A stretch of DNA of 64,000 nt from Rhexocercosporidium sp. MPI-PUGE-AT-0058 (lineage: Eukaryota; Ascomycota; Leotiomycetes; Helotiales): contig JAGTJL010000001.1 in NCBI GenBank assembly GCA_020746875.1, positions 3,534,001-3,598,000 of the forward strand. Reading direction: 5' to 3'. Each line of letters begins with the position of its first letter. The stretch's first letter is position 1. The notes under the pieces were generated by a model. It was not told the DNA's origin. It saw nothing but the letters and a program-made list of their open reading frames with translations, and did not search any database. The translations under genes and the position numbers were made by a program. Below are positions 22,152 through 34,570 of the stretch, piece by piece.

Positions 22152-25100
22152 TCAACTAAACAATCTGTTCCTTTCTGTACAGTCCCTCAAGAAGAGATGG
22201 AAAGAGTGTCTCGAAACCTTCTGACTGAGAAACGCTGCTGGCAGTCCTCGGTTATAGATCCGATCGTACAGCTTCCACTCTAGTTGTGCACTGCTCTCCC
22301 CTTTCATGTCTTGAATAAAATCATAGGTTTTTTTTGTTAGACGTCTATAAGTCGTAGATATCGCTTTTGATATCTCGAAAAAGACGTTCCATCTTTGCCA
22401 GTACAGGAAGGGGGGACGGAAGTTCGTATTTCGTGCCCCAGTCAACCGACCCTATTTTAAACCGTGTGTCAGCAAGCTCTGTCTCAGAGGTGTGATGAGA
22501 AGAGAACAAGACGCTTGGTTTCATCGGATTTGGTATGTTCTGGGATTGAAGCCCTTGGCTATCCGACAACTTACATCCATTGTCAATATGAATAATCTTT
22601 TCTTCCAAAAAGTTGTCATCAGTGACTCTAAGCCTAAGATCAGTGATATCAGCGGTGACTCTGTAATGGATTTGATGTTTTGCGGACGAATGGAACGATA
22701 CTTACGGATTATCATAAACAAAAAAGGTTCCGGTAAGCGACCAATAAATCATGAAGGACGTGAAAGTCTCGTCCTTGATTGCCCTGTCGGAGAAAAAGAG
22801 CCGTATTTTTTTCTTGGGTCGCCAAATGTTGATTCTATCGAGAAGATTTCCCGCAAATCCTTCGCGAGGCTCATCTCTGAAGTCTAAAATATTCTCTAAA
22901 ATCAAGGTTTCGATATCTTCCAAGCCCTTTGGTTTCCGGTAGAGAGCTATTCCTCTACTTCGCAGTGGACCATCGACTGAGTGTTCTTCACAAGTTTCCC
23001 AGCCTGTCACACTGCCCTGGAGAGTCTCGATACGGTTTGTTAAGAATGTAAAGTGGAACAGTTGCCTAAAGCGATGCGAATAGTGAATGAATGCCCCTAG
23101 AACTTCAACTGTGAATAGCGTCGTAACATGATCGTTTACAGTTTCAACAAACTCTTCCAAGGTCCATAACGCCTCCTTGTTTCTAAAGATAGGGAAAACA
23201 TCAGGCGATGTAAAGAATCCCGTAAGCTCGTCATGATAGCATGGTACGCCAAGCCACTGGGTTCGTACATCTCTCCCTTGAGGCTGTCGCTCGAATGTGT
23301 ATTCTGCAGCGAGTATCCCAGTAGCTTCTGCTGTAGACATCCCAGTTCCCAGCAGGGAGAATTTGGGGCGGATCAACTCGCTAGCTCTAGGAGGAATTGG
23401 GATTACCCCTGTTTGAGGAAGTTCTACAACGTCCTTCTTGGTGTAGATAGTCCTAATATGTTCTAGCATATTCTTGTAATCGAGATCCTCTTCCTCGAAT
23501 ATCTTGCGAATACTCTTAATTGGATCAGTAGTGAATCCTCGGAGGTCAATTATGCGGTCTAGCTGCTGTCGAGCTCCTGGTTGCTTTGTATAAAGTGCGT
23601 TGGCTATTTCAAGCATATCACTCCGATTTCTGCCTAGGACCCTAGTGTCATCTCAGAAGTATGATACCAATTCGCGTCTAGGGCTCCTCCTCTGCTTGAC
23701 ATATTAGTATTGTAATTCAAGAGCCTCAGATTCTCGAAGACACAAAAGCGTTAAATCAAAGAAGCAGACTCTCAAGATTCCATTCTCAAGACCTTGAGGG
23801 ATGCTAACTTGATTATGGAGCCGGCAGATTGTATATAGATCATTCAAAAGATCCATGTTATCTAATTCCGAAGCACCTCTTCTTTCGCGCTCAGTGTCCC
23901 GAAGTTTGATCCTTAATCTTGTCAACTTCTATTTGGTCTGAGATCGACTAATGTAAGTGAAAAAAAACTAAAGCCCTAGAGAATTATTTACCAGGATACG
24001 ACAATGGAACCTACAGGAAAGTATATAATCGACGGTGGACGTTCTCACTCTCTCTACTTCCATTAACGTTTTCACGAATGCCATTGTCTCCTTTTTCTTT
24101 GAGAGGACTCTGCCCTTAGCCTTATTATCATACAGTGCAGACGATTCGCGAAGTCGTTCGTTGTATCGTTTGTTCAAAGTAGCTTCAACATCTGCCAAGT
24201 AGTTGGCGTTCCCTGATTTTGTCAGGCTATCTGCATACTCCTCGGCTTGTTGATCTCGACTAATAGAATCTTGAGCGTTTTGGCTCATTTCTTTGTCAAA
24301 CTTTCTTGTCAGCTTTGCAAGCTTTGTTGTTTCATCTGTGTTATCGTAGAGAAGTTCGGCCAATGCTTGAAGATCAGCTTCAACATTCTTCTTCGCACGC
24401 CTGGTCCATCCGCTAAGTCCGTTGTCTCTGTACCAAGCGAATGACTCGACTCTCTTGCAGCCATCTTCGGAATACAGAAATGAAAGTCGCTGTCCTGTCT
24501 GAGGCTCCACAGGCTCGCTAATCGATGAGATATCTTGCGCTAACTAATATGACCGACTTGACGAAGTTCGATTGATCTGGGCTTCTAACTCCTCATACTG
24601 CGCGTAGACTTGCTTCATAAGCAATTGTTAGTTTTGAACCAGTCGAGTAGTGGCTTCTTAGCCTTAGCTTGCTCTTCTATTTGAGGTACTGTACAAACGC
24701 AAAAGTCCTATCATTAGATTGTAAAACATTCGTCCTCACCTGTCTTAGTTGTAGAGTTTCGATCGTTCTTTCAATTTCGTACAATTTTTCTCTGCTCACG
24801 CCACATGGCTTTATTAGCCGTCCACCACTCTCTGATTCCAGTTTTAAAATAGTCAGTACAAAGAAGAGAGAGAGAGAAAATGCTATCGTGACCCGGCTTG
24901 ATTGCCGAGGAGTAGAATATGGGGCGAGATAAAAGGCACCATACATTGTATGTAACTGATCATGTAAGTCTTTGTCGGACTGGATCAGATCTTGCAACGT
25001 CTTCTCCTGCAGTCGCTTCAGTCTCCTGGGTTGTTGGACGTGCTGGGGACGATGAAATAAGAGAGGGTGAGTTTGGTGGCGTCACAATATCTAGATGCTT

Positions 25101-25637
25101 GCTTATGATTTCTGTCGCAGAGGAGACAGGCTCCGTCACAAGTCGATGGTGTATTTCAGAATAACTGGCTACCAACACATCTTCAATTTCGTCATAGGTA
25201 GCATCCATGTCAATCTCATAGTAACTATGATCATCATAACGCTCATCAATACCTATATCTGCCGACGCAACAGAAGATGACCATTCGAAATCAAAAGAAT
25301 TTTGGCTTCCTCGAGATGGTGAAGGGCTGTTTGGAATATTGTTGTTAGAGACGCCTAGTAATCTTGATACGGATGACGGAATTTGGAATCTTGAAAAGTC
25401 TGGTAGCTTATCCCTTGGTGGTAAAACACTGTTCTGGGTTTTTCGGGTGGTCTTGTTGTTTGTAGGTGGTACTCTTGGTGAGGATGGGGCTAGGTTGGGC
25501 TTCAAAGGCTCTGGCCTTCTTGGCGGTGAAGAATTATTCTTGGTAATAATTTTACTACTACCTAGAACTTCCTTTGGTCCTGAAGATCCTTGCCCCCGGC
25601 CTCTCCCCAATAAGAATAGATTCCGTGATGAGCCCAT
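22152..25637 (-). CDS. Unrecognised multi-exon coiled-coil protein (possibly broken)
   Basis: I do not recognise the family. From the ATG at 25637 a Pro/Ser/Asn-rich, low-complexity N-terminus (about 225 codons) is followed by a helical charged region in another frame (24677-25080: QEKTLQDLIQSDKDLHDQ, then EKLYEIERTIETLQLRQ). Next comes a coiled-coil-like exon (23968-24510: NVEADLQALAELLYDN, NKRYNERLRESS), then a folded-looking domain (22702-23616: RPKFSLLGTGMSTAEATGIL, SRHRF-like core) and C-terminal exons (22345-22700 and 22152-22330). The join at about 22705 to FLEEKIIHIDNGCK is a clear GT-AG intron. Other frame changes could be introns or lesions. The last exon ends with YDRIYNRGLPAAF and SRHSFHLFLRD, a motif shared with the next locus. 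Confidence 0.5.
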
Positions 25638-26518
25638 TGTTCGTCCAAGTCTCGGGGCAATAACCTTCGTCGTCAGCCTCCGAATGTAGTTGTAAGAAGA
25701 ATAAATAATAGTAAAGCAGATCAGTTTTACATGTGTTTTGTCTTTGTTAATATTGCAAGCTAAAAACAGGTGCTACGTCCGCATCTAGAGTGGTGCTGTC
25801 CAGATTCATATTGCCCGGTCTGGATCTCATTCACCGTTATTGGAATAGTTCGTTCGTGAAATCATACAAATAACCTCAACCTGAGCCTCAAGCCTTGCTA
25901 CCAAGTTCAAAATTATCAGATTCCAAATCAAGTCAACTCTTATACTATTTTAGAAACGGAAAGGTACTCTGCTGGGTCACTAGGTGAAAATTGGTCTATT
26001 CAAACTCATCTCTGGAAAGTCTAGTATAACAAGGATTCGCAGGAATCACTTCTGCAGCCTCCAGGCTCCCGTTAGAGCATTAAGATACTCACAAAATCGT
26101 ATTCTATTATGAGAGCTTGGGTACTCAGCAAAGCAGCCAGCAAAGCCTCGCTTAACTTTCCTGTCTAAGCATTCAGCTAGCCGAGATCAAAAACAACATT
26201 GAGAATCATAGTATCTATAATATCCATTCTTGAGACACAGTTGATAAAAGTGTTTAACGTATATATTTCATCAATTATACCTTCAGGGAAACAAAGCTAA
26301 GGCAACATTCAAAGAACAGACATTGGCCGGATACTCTCAAAGGAAAGTCTGCAAGTTCAGGACCGCGGCAATATCTCTGAGTATCATAAATCAGCAAAGT
26401 AAGTCATGGTTTTCTCGAGAAACCTGGTCAAATTTTCCCGGGTTCCAATGATCTAAAGTCGAGATCACCGTTCTATTGTGTGCTACGCTATATCATGTTA
26501 GCTCGTCAAACGATATGT
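25638..26518. other. Intergenic, AT-rich
   Basis: No gene recognised between the coiled-coil gene and the related fragment. Confidence 0.5.
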
Positions 26519-27089
26519 TTAAGCAGAGAGCTTATTAGAAATACTGCCTGACTTGAGTAAAAAGCTCAAGAATAAGTGAAAGGCGTGCCTCGGAACATCC
26601 CAGCTGATAATATGAATCCGATTTCCGCGGTTGTAGATTGCGTTGTATATGAAAGGCTCGGAGGTTGTTGCTCTCTGCGTCCGAAGCTCAAGGAGGAGGC
26701 ACTCCAAGTCTGTGTGCATGGCGTCATGCAATATTGTATCCTGCATTTGATGCGTGATCAAGTAATCCCCGAGGTCAGCGAGAGAAGCCCCTTCTCGAAG
26801 ACGAAGTGGTGTTCTTACCAAGATTAATTCTGAAGTTCGGCGAATGTTGACTATAAGTAGTAACTGAACTTCTTCGTCGCCTAGGCGGCGGTGCCCTAGA
26901 ATGGGCGCGAGGACCGCCTCCCAGGATACGACGGTATTGTGAGATGAAGGGATTCAAGGATGTTGATTTGATTGCCGCTCTGTTGATATTCGGCGCCGAA
27001 AACGGTTGCTTGACCCAGATCCGGTGTTTGCAGATTTGCACTGCTTGGTGTATTTTTGCTCCCCTTTGTACCTCGAATATCGATTCCAA
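26519..27089 (-). pseudogene. C-terminal fragment related to the 22.2 kb coiled-coil gene
   Basis: The end of this frame (EPFIYNAIYNRGNRIH, then PRHAFHLFLSFLL) matches the end of the upstream protein (KLYDRIYNRGLPAAF, then SRHSFHLFLRD). Both lie on the minus strand about 4 kb apart. Only the last 100-200 codons are represented, with a frame change near 26820 where a GTAAGA donor sequence occurs. It is either a truncated duplicate or a small independent gene with the same C-terminal motif. Confidence 0.5.
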
Positions 27090-27270
27090 AAAAGGACTCA
27101 GGTCATTCAGGAATCGGAATTAATGAAGGATGTGCTGCAAGCAGCTTGATAGAGATTCATTTACTCATCTACTATTGAGCCTCGTACCATTAATTCTCAC
27201 ATCACGCTTCATCCTAAACTCCCCAGCAAATGCATTGACTCGTTTCACGGCTCATTTCTCATCAAACTCT

Positions 27271-29236
27271 CTATTTTCCAGCATCTTCCTTGAGACTAAC
27301 AATACGATTCAATACAATTTTATCATCAGTACTGTCAGAGTCCATTGCCTAGCAGATATTAGCTCATGCAGAAGTGTTTGCGTAGGGAAATTTGTTACCA
27401 TATAAGCGACACGCATAGCTTGGAATCTGACAGACTCAAGACCTCCCTTACCCAGCTCAGACTCCCCAGCAGCTTCTGGCCATGGTGCACGTCTTTTCAC
27501 CTCATCAAAACCTGATTCGATCATGGCATTTGGCCAGATCTCCTCACTGTTGGGATTGATGTCCTCAAGGAAACCACCTGGCGCATTATCGGGCTTCTCA
27601 CTCTTGAAAAGAGCATTGTGTATCCGGACTTCAACATTCTTCGATCCTTCCGCAACCCAATGGATGTATGTCTTTGGCTTCTTTCCTTCCTTGTCATAAA
27701 CGGCTCGAATCTCGGTGACTTTGTCACCATATTTTGTGAACGACACAGCCTTGATCGGATACGGTACTTGGAGAAGTCCGACTGATTTGCCAGGTGCCAA
27801 ACGGAAATATTCTTTGCTATCGACTTCTCTAAAATCGCTCCGCTCAATGTAGACTGTCCTGGTAAATTTTACTTTGTGGCTTCCCATGGCAGGAATCTTG
27901 GGTGAAAAGGGAAGTTCGAGTTCCAACTCTTCAGCATCCTCAATAACGACTGGAATTGGGTCCAGCACCAACATCAGTCTTGGAACTGTTCGCTCGAGGT
28001 ATCTTCGGATAGTCTGGTCAAACCGAGCAAGCTGAATTGTAGTAGGAGATGTCGTGACTCCAAGCTCGTTGACAAATTCGAGAATCGCTCCAGGTGGAAC
28101 TCCACGTCTCTTGATTGCGATCAGAGTGAAAAGTCTCGGGTCGTCCCAGCCACGTACATAACCACCGGTGACTAACTTCATGATCTTTCGCTTTGACAAT
28201 ACAGTGCCAGTGATGCTCAGACGGCCATACTCTCTTTGCATCGGCTCATAGACACCCAGAGTAGTATTCAGCCACTCGTAAGACACCCGTGATTGAATAA
28301 ACTCGGTCGTGCAAAGCGAGTGGGAGATGTTCTCGAAACTGTCACAGAGACAGTGTGTGAAGTCATAGGTTGGGTAGATCTTCCACTTTGGCCCGGTTCT
28401 GTGATGTTCCGCATCCAGTACTCTGTAGGCAGCCAAGTCCCACATTTGAGGATTCCCATCTTCGATATTCTGCTTCATGCGTAAGAAAGCCTCCCGTGGT
28501 TTGTATTTTCCATCTCGCATAGCACGGAACTTTTCCAAGTTTGTCTCCACCGATTGGCTGGCATGTTCGCAACGGAATCGTGGGCCACGCTCCTCGCCTC
28601 CTCTCTGAGCCTTGATCTCAACATCTAAGGCGGTCAGTATGCAAACACCCCAGATCTTGAGATTACCATACCTCCACAATGGCAGACATATGCCTTGTCT
28701 AGCTTGATAAGTTCTTCAGCCTTTTCGTAAAGCTTATCGAAGTTGTCGCTGGAATATGTGACCTCCTTTGGCTTGAAACCTAGCCAATCCACGATTTCTT
28801 TAATCGCGGTGAAGTATTTCTCCTCCTCGGCCTCCGGATTGGTGTCGTCGAAACGCAAATAACATTCTCCTCCATGGTATCGAGCGAATCCGAAATTGAC
28901 AGCAATTGCTTTGGCATGACCAATATGCAGATATCCATTCGGTTCGGGCGGGAATCGGGTAGTGACTGGATTTACTGGTCGCTCCTTGTACACCTCGTCC
29001 AACCAACCCTGGGCGAACATGTTTGTTGGCTCAACCTTGACCTCCTCGTCCTTCTTATGAGCGGGTTTGGGAGTTGCAGAAGCCGCCTTCGCTGGCGCTT
29101 CTGCTTTGGCCTTTGCTGAAGCTGCTTTCTTTGAACGCTTTGCCAGACGCTTCTTCAATTCCGACTTTGAGACCATCTCCCCCGTCTCCTCGTCCAGCTG
29201 AAGCTTTGCGACATTCTCAGCAATTGCGTCCGCCAT
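27271..29236 (-). CDS. GLN4: Glutamine--tRNA ligase, cytosolic
   Basis: Three exons, 28672-29236, 27399-28624 and 27271-27348; 622 aa, joins in frame ([14 protein letters not shown] and RVAYM/AMDSDS). The protein charges tRNA-Gln with glutamine. A Lys/Ala-rich N-terminal extension comes first. Then class I synthetase motifs follow: [16 protein letters not shown] (HIGH), RFDDTNP, the catalytic-core [20 protein letters not shown], and VLSKRKI (KMSKS equivalent). A C-terminal anticodon-binding beta-barrel ends with [12 protein letters not shown] and a short lysine-rich tail. This is an essential gene with ordinary length and complete motifs. Confidence 0.95.
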
Positions 29237-29584
29237 GATTGGACGTCAGCTCTTTGTGGGCAGTTCGTATCACGGTATTCCTAGAAATTCGAAGATTGCT
29301 GGGGAAATTCGTAGTTCGATCGAATCTGGATTAGGACGAAGAAATTAAGTGTCGCATAGTGAGTCAATACAATATATTATCCAGCGAGGGGTCTTGGGCT
29401 GAGACGCTAAGCCCCTCATTTGCACGTGATCGTAGTATGGCGTGGTGGTCAAAGCTCCCCAGCCTTGCGAATCCATTCCGTCAGCCTTCCAAACTCACAC
29501 TTCTGTGTATGACTTCTTCAATTCCTTCGAGTAGAGCAGACTGAAACAGAGCATCAACAGTCGAATGATCGCGGGCTGAAGAAT
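29237..29584. other. Divergent promoter between GLN4 and macro-domain gene
   Basis: About 350 bp separate the two divergent starts. No specific site is recognised. Confidence 0.5.
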
Positions 29585-30473
29585 ATGACGATCGTTCCAG
29601 TATCAGAGATACCAACGGTGTCCCTCCTCTACCACCTGAGGAAACTCGTTCCAGCTACCTTCAAAAACGAAGTCGATGCACCAAAGCCTTCCCAATCCTT
29701 CAACGATCGCATCGCTCTGATTCGAGGCGACATTACAAAACTTCAAGTCGGAGCTATTGTGAATGCCGCAAACAATTCGCTCCTTGGTGGAGGAGGAGTT
29801 GACGGAGCTATACACCGGGCTGCTGGACCAGGTCTGTTGAAGGAATGTCGCAAATTGAACGGCTGTGATACTGGCTCTGCCAAGATCACTGATGCCTACG
29901 AGCTTCCATGTAAGAAAGTTATCCATGCCGTTGGCCCAGTTTACAGCTCTCGATTTGTGAATGAAAGTGCGGAGGATCTAGCCGGATGTTATACTACTAG
30001 CTTGAAGCTTGCCGTTGCAAACGACTGCAAGAGCATTGCTTTCAGCGCATTGAGCACCGGTGTGTATGGATATCCAAGTAGCGAAGCCGCTTCTGTTGCT
30101 ATCAAAGCAGTGAAGAATTTCCTTGAAGGCGCAGATGGCGACAAGCTTGAGAAGATCATCTTCTGCACTTTTGTGCCAAAGGATGTTGATGCGTACAACC
30201 ACTGGTTGCCGTGAGTCCGTACCGAGCTTCCTGATGTGCATCTCTAACTTAGACAGACGTTTCTTCCCATCTACCGAAGAGCCAGAGACTGACGATTGGG
30301 AGGAAGTTGAGGCTGGAGAAAGTGCAGAGAATGGACCAGTAGCGAAGGAAGAGGGTATTTCCACTACGGAAGAGGCCAAGGTCGCGCTTCCCGATGTGCC
30401 AACCGCTGAGCCAACGGAAGGCGGGCCAGCAACAAAGAAGCTGAAACCGAGCGATGATGATAAGAAGCTTTAG
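29585..30473 (+). CDS. Macro-domain (ADP-ribose-binding/deacylating) protein
   Basis: Two exons, 29585-30210 and 30257-30473; 280 aa. Motifs are those of the MacroD group: IRGDITKLQVGAIVNAANN, the SLLGGGGVDGAIHRAAG loop, TGSAKITDAYELPCKKVIHAVGP, and the FSALSTGVYGYPSSEAA phosphate loop. These proteins bind ADP-ribose and usually remove mono-ADP-ribose or O-acyl-ADP-ribose. The C-terminal exon encodes a long acidic tail ending TKKLKPSDDDKKL, which could act as a nuclear signal. The Asn-Asn after VNAA and the GGGGVDGAIH loop are intact, so activity is expected. Confidence 0.92.
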
Positions 30474-30767
30474 GGGGTCAACAATGCCAATTGGTTTTCA
30501 TATTGCGGGGCGTCTGGGGACTGGGGATTTGGGCGCCATGCAGAGCAATCTCAAGCACTGGAGTTTACCAGGGTAGTTGATTCTTGTTGATAGGAGCTGC
30601 AGGTGAACTCATACGAGGCTATCACCACTAGCGCCTCGTAAGAAATAAATGCGCTGGTCTTTAGAATGTCGTAAATTGATCCTACCTTGTTATATTGCAC
30701 CTTTGTAATCCCGCCTCATCTCTGTCCGTCTACATGCAAACGACGAAACCTCAACTTCATCTGCAAG

Positions 30768-32388
30768 ATGTCCGCACTGGCAAACATCTACAAAGAAGGG
30801 ATTGATTTTGCAGCCCTAGCTCTCCAAGATGCAGATTTTGCGAAAGTGTAAGTTGATATTCCGATTTCGTATTGCGAATCCTACTCTATGTTTGAGAATT
30901 ACCCCTCCTTACCCCTCCTTCCAAAGCACAGAAGATCTCGTCACAACTTCAAGCTTCGTAGCTAACCTCCCACAGACTGAAATCTAATGGCCAACTCGAT
31001 TTCAGTAATCCAGAGTCTGTTCAGCAGCTCACCAAGTCCCTGCTGAAGCGTGATTTTGGCCTTAAAACAACGCTTCCTCCAGACCGACTTTGTCCGCCTG
31101 TGAGTTATTCTTTCCGCTCCATCCTACACATCTAACATATCTCAGGTTCCCAGTCGATTTAACTATGTCCTATGGATCCAGAGGTTATTAGATAGCACTA
31201 GTGATTCCTACACAGATAGCTACGATGCCGAACGAGAGGTTTGTGGTCTCGATGTCGGTACAGGCGCGAGTTGCATCTACCCACTGTTAGGATGTGCTCT
31301 GCGTCCGAAGTGGAGATTCGCCGGTACAGGTATGCTTCCATTGCCCTCATCAAGACCGCTCCTTATTCAGATACAGATATCGATGAGAAAAGTCTCCAGT
31401 TCGCGAAGCAGAATGTGCAGAACAATGGGATGCAAAACAGGATCAAACTACTCCAGACTCAGCTGGATGATCCCCTCTTACCTCTAGATAAAATGGGATT
31501 TGAGAAGTAAGTTTCTAGTTCTGTGTATCTCAAGACCACCTTATTGATAATTCTCTCAAGCATCGACTTCAGCATGTGCAACCCACCCTTCTACACCTCA
31601 ACCACCGAAATGCTCTCCTCGGCATCCCTCAAGCAACGACCCCCATTTACAGCCTGCACCGGCTCCGTTAACGAAATGGTCACTCCCGGCGGCGAAGTGA
31701 CCTTCATCACCCGCATGATCGAGGAGTCTCTCATCCTCAAAGAACGCGTCCAGTGGTACACGTCTATGCTAGGAAAGTTCTCGAGCATAGAACCGCTGGT
31801 CAAGAAGTTAAGGGATGGAGGAGTGGATAATTTCGCGGTTACGGAGTTCGTGCAGGGGAGTAAGACGAGGAGGTGGGGTCTTGCGTGGAGTTTTGATGAT
31901 TTAAGACCCGGTATGGATGTCGCAAGGGGGGTAAGCAGTTTGCAGAAAGCTCTGTTGCCGTTTCCGGGAGAGTATGTGATTGCCGTGAGTACTTTTCCTT
32001 AAGTCAAGTCGTTACAGGGATGAGACATACTTACGAGTCCTAGTCAACCAAAAATCACATTGAAGCTGGGGAGCGAGTCAACGAGACATTGGCACAGCTC
32101 CCTCTGAAATGGATGTGGAAACCTAAGCTCTCTACAGGTATTGGATTCAGTGACAAGGCTGTCTGGTCTCGAGCGGCTCGTAGGCATGTCTCAATAGGAC
32201 GCAATGAAGCTGTGGATGATGAAGACGAAGATGATATGGCTTTTGGCTTCAAGATTGTGGTAGAGCCTAATCAGGGTGGGGTGGGTGGATCGAAGACCAC
32301 GATCAGGTGGTTGAAGGGTCATGATAGTGTGCTATTTGAGAGTTTTTGTGGGATGTTAAAGAGGAAGGTGGAGGAGGGTGAAAAATGA
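30768..32388 (+). CDS. METTL16-type RNA N6-adenosine methyltransferase
   Basis: Six exons: 30768-30847, 30976-31099, 31146-31329, 31377-31506, 31561-31984 and 32044-32388; 428 aa. The N-terminus begins with the IYKEGIDFAALALQDADF segment and KSLLKRDFGL, which match the METTL16/YbiN family start. RFNYVLWIQRLL is followed by the SAM-binding GLDVGTGASCIYPLLG. The catalytic tetrad occurs in MCNPPFY (NPPF). In the family these enzymes methylate U6 snRNA and related RNA hairpins. The acceptor of exon 4 was set at 31376 because it gives TDIDEKSLQFA without extra residues; an acceptor six bases earlier is possible. The C-terminal exon carries an acidic insert and no vertebrate-type VCR is obvious. 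Confidence 0.88.
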
Positions 32389-32841
32389 GACTTGTAGTCG
32401 AGCTGAGCAGTTCTAGAGCCAATGGACGTGAGCTTTCGAGAAAGTTACCAACTTCATGGAGGGCAGCGCTATTGGATCTTCACCTGTGCACCCTTGTACT
32501 TTCCTGCCAATGACACTTAGCTAAAAAGTGAATTGAATTTTAGCGTGGAATCGTAACATAGAGACGTCACTATTGTTCGGAGTCGGAAGTCGACTTGCGG
32601 CGGGTAGGGCAACGGCGAGTGTTGTGAGACTATGGTGTATTAGCTAAATAGAAAAAGAGGACTAATTACTCGCAACCACAAGACTTCCAAGTGTTACCCT
32701 ACTTATACTCATGCGAGCCCATATAAACATACTGGCCCCAATCCGAGAAATATCGGGACTCGACACTCTGGGAATCGCAGAGATCTGTAAAGGTTGAACC
32801 CAACCAGCTGCACTTACAACTTGTCTTTCAAAGTAGCAAAG
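32389..32841. other. Intergenic
   Basis: No gene recognised; 3' end of the methyltransferase gene and promoter of the small secreted protein gene. Confidence 0.5.
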
Positions 32842-33333
32842 ATGCAATACCCATCTAATAAGTATAGCTCTCTCCTACCCCCATCCAATAAAGCCCCCAA
32901 ACCAACTCCACCACAAGCCTTCAGCATCCCTGCCCTCTTCCTCCTCCTCCTCTTCTCCATCCCCGTTACAACAGCTCAAACCACCCCACCGCCACCCCCC
33001 ACAATATCCAAAACCCAAACATCATCCTCCTCCCGATCCACTACCAAAAAAACCCCCCTCCCACTCCTCCATCTACCTCCATCTACCTCCTCAACCACCT
33101 CCAGCTCCTCAACAAGCAAATCCGCCGCTTCAACACCCATCTACGTCCTCCAATGGTCAAAGGAAACAGATACATTGATGTGTGCGAGGGAGCCGAATAA
33201 ATGCGCGTGTCGGAAGGATGCATTATTAGAGTGTGCGATTGAGGGGCCGGGGATTTTGAATGGGTGTGCTGCTGATGGGGCGAAGGGTTGTAGATGTGAA
33301 GGGGTTTGTGCGGGGTTTGGGTGTCCGCTTTAG
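32842..33333 (+). CDS. Small membrane-anchored or secreted Ser/Thr-rich, Cys-rich hypothetical protein
   Basis: 163 aa from the ATG at 32842. A hydrophobic segment (IPALFLLLLFSIPVTTAQ, about residues 27-44) is preceded by 26 polar residues, so it is either a signal anchor or a signal peptide with a long n-region. A Pro/Ser/Thr-rich linker follows, likely O-glycosylated. The C-terminal third is a compact Cys domain with eight or more Cys (MCAREPNKCACRKD, GCAADGAKGCRCEGVCAGFG). No family is recognised; it could be a cell-wall or effector-like protein. Confidence 0.6.
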   Translation: MQYPSNKYSSLLPPSNKAPKPTPPQAFSIPALFLLLLFSIPVTTAQTTPPPPPTISKTQTSSSSRSTTKKTPLPLLHLPPSTSSTTSSSSTSKSAASTPIYVLQWSKETDTLMCAREPNKCACRKDALLECAIEGPGILNGCAADGAKGCRCEGVCAGFGCPL

Positions 33334-33745
33334 TGGGCATGCAAAGGGGGAACGGGATGGCGGTGGGAAATCAGGAAGAAAACTTGGAGTCCCAACATGT
33401 GCTTAATTTTACCAAAGGGAGGGGGGGGGGGAGGGGGGAGAAGGGCGGTCACTATTGTAAGCATCCAAATATTTGCTCTGAAAACATCGTATGTCGCGTA
33501 AACTCAGCTGCGAAAGAAAACACCCCAATATCACTTCCACCCCTCCAACACTGTAACTTCCTCCCTCGCTCCCGCGATTCTCAATCTCCCCTCCCAAGCC
33601 CTCGCCTGCTTTTTTTCCTCGTCCCTTGACTCAGCCGAAGACTCCGCCCTAATATACCTTGTGAAGAGCACTTGGAGAATGACGCTCCGCTGGCCCTCCG
33701 GGGGCCACTGCCGTGGAGGCTGTTCGCTGAAATCGTCTCTCTTTG
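33334..33745. other. Intergenic with G-rich tract
   Basis: A G-run of about 30 bases at about 33417-33447 (G-rich with single A interruptions) has G-quadruplex potential on the plus strand. No gene is recognised. Confidence 0.5.
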
Positions 33746-34505
33746 AAAAGTACTTTTGCAGATGCGTAAGTGAAGACAGCTAGTAACTACAGTCAACTCG
33801 CTTAATTACCTGGAACAACAGACAATCGGAATTTAAGTTTAACAGCAAAGTAGTCTATTCATCTACATACGAATCTTAGCTAAAGCTCGTCCCACCATCC
33901 TTGAGAGAAAATGCATAAACTGCGCTAGATATATGTTTGTAAAAAGTGCTCGAAAAGTACTTCTGCAACACCTCAACGAATAGCCTCGCAATTTGATAAC
34001 CCCATACCCAACTGTTGTAAACATAGACATACTCTAAGCGACACATGTTGCTAATGTAGTTTGAAGGTATGACAGGCGATTTCAGCATCGAGGAAATCGA
34101 CACCGTCGATTCAGTCCCTGTGTATAGACAAATATTCCTCAATCTCGTCCTCCTGGTAATCGTGCTTTTTGGCCAGATGATCCCTCAGTGAGCCTGGTCT
34201 AGTGTGAGTTACGATGATGATACAGCCGGGGACCTGGCACTTCTGAGGTACGAAAGCGGCTTTCTTTCCTGGCATATATTTGTCTTTCTCCTTCCGATCG
34301 TTCAGCCCATGAGTCCCAAGATGGTGGCGATAGGTCATGGCGGTTGCGTATTCGACCTTGGAGGAACAGCCTGGAAACTGACATCGACTGGGTGTGTAAG
34401 GAGACTGGCTCTTTTCCATATGCTTCTTGAGTTCCTTGTACGAGTCGAAAAGTACTTTTAGATCACAATCTTCCTTGCCACAGCTGCGCGGCTTCCATTC
34501 GTGAA

Positions 34506-34570
34506 AGTCTTTGATGTGTGATGTGAGTCTTTGATGCGTGATGTGAGTCTTTGATGTGTGATGTGAGTCT
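34506..34570. repeat. 20-bp minisatellite, three copies plus partial
   Basis: The unit AGTCTTTGATGTGTGATGTG occurs at 34506-34525, 34526-34545 (one change) and 34546-34565, followed by a 5-bp partial copy. It lies in the coding region of the first zinc finger. Two extra units add 40 bp, which is not a multiple of three. Confidence 0.95.
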
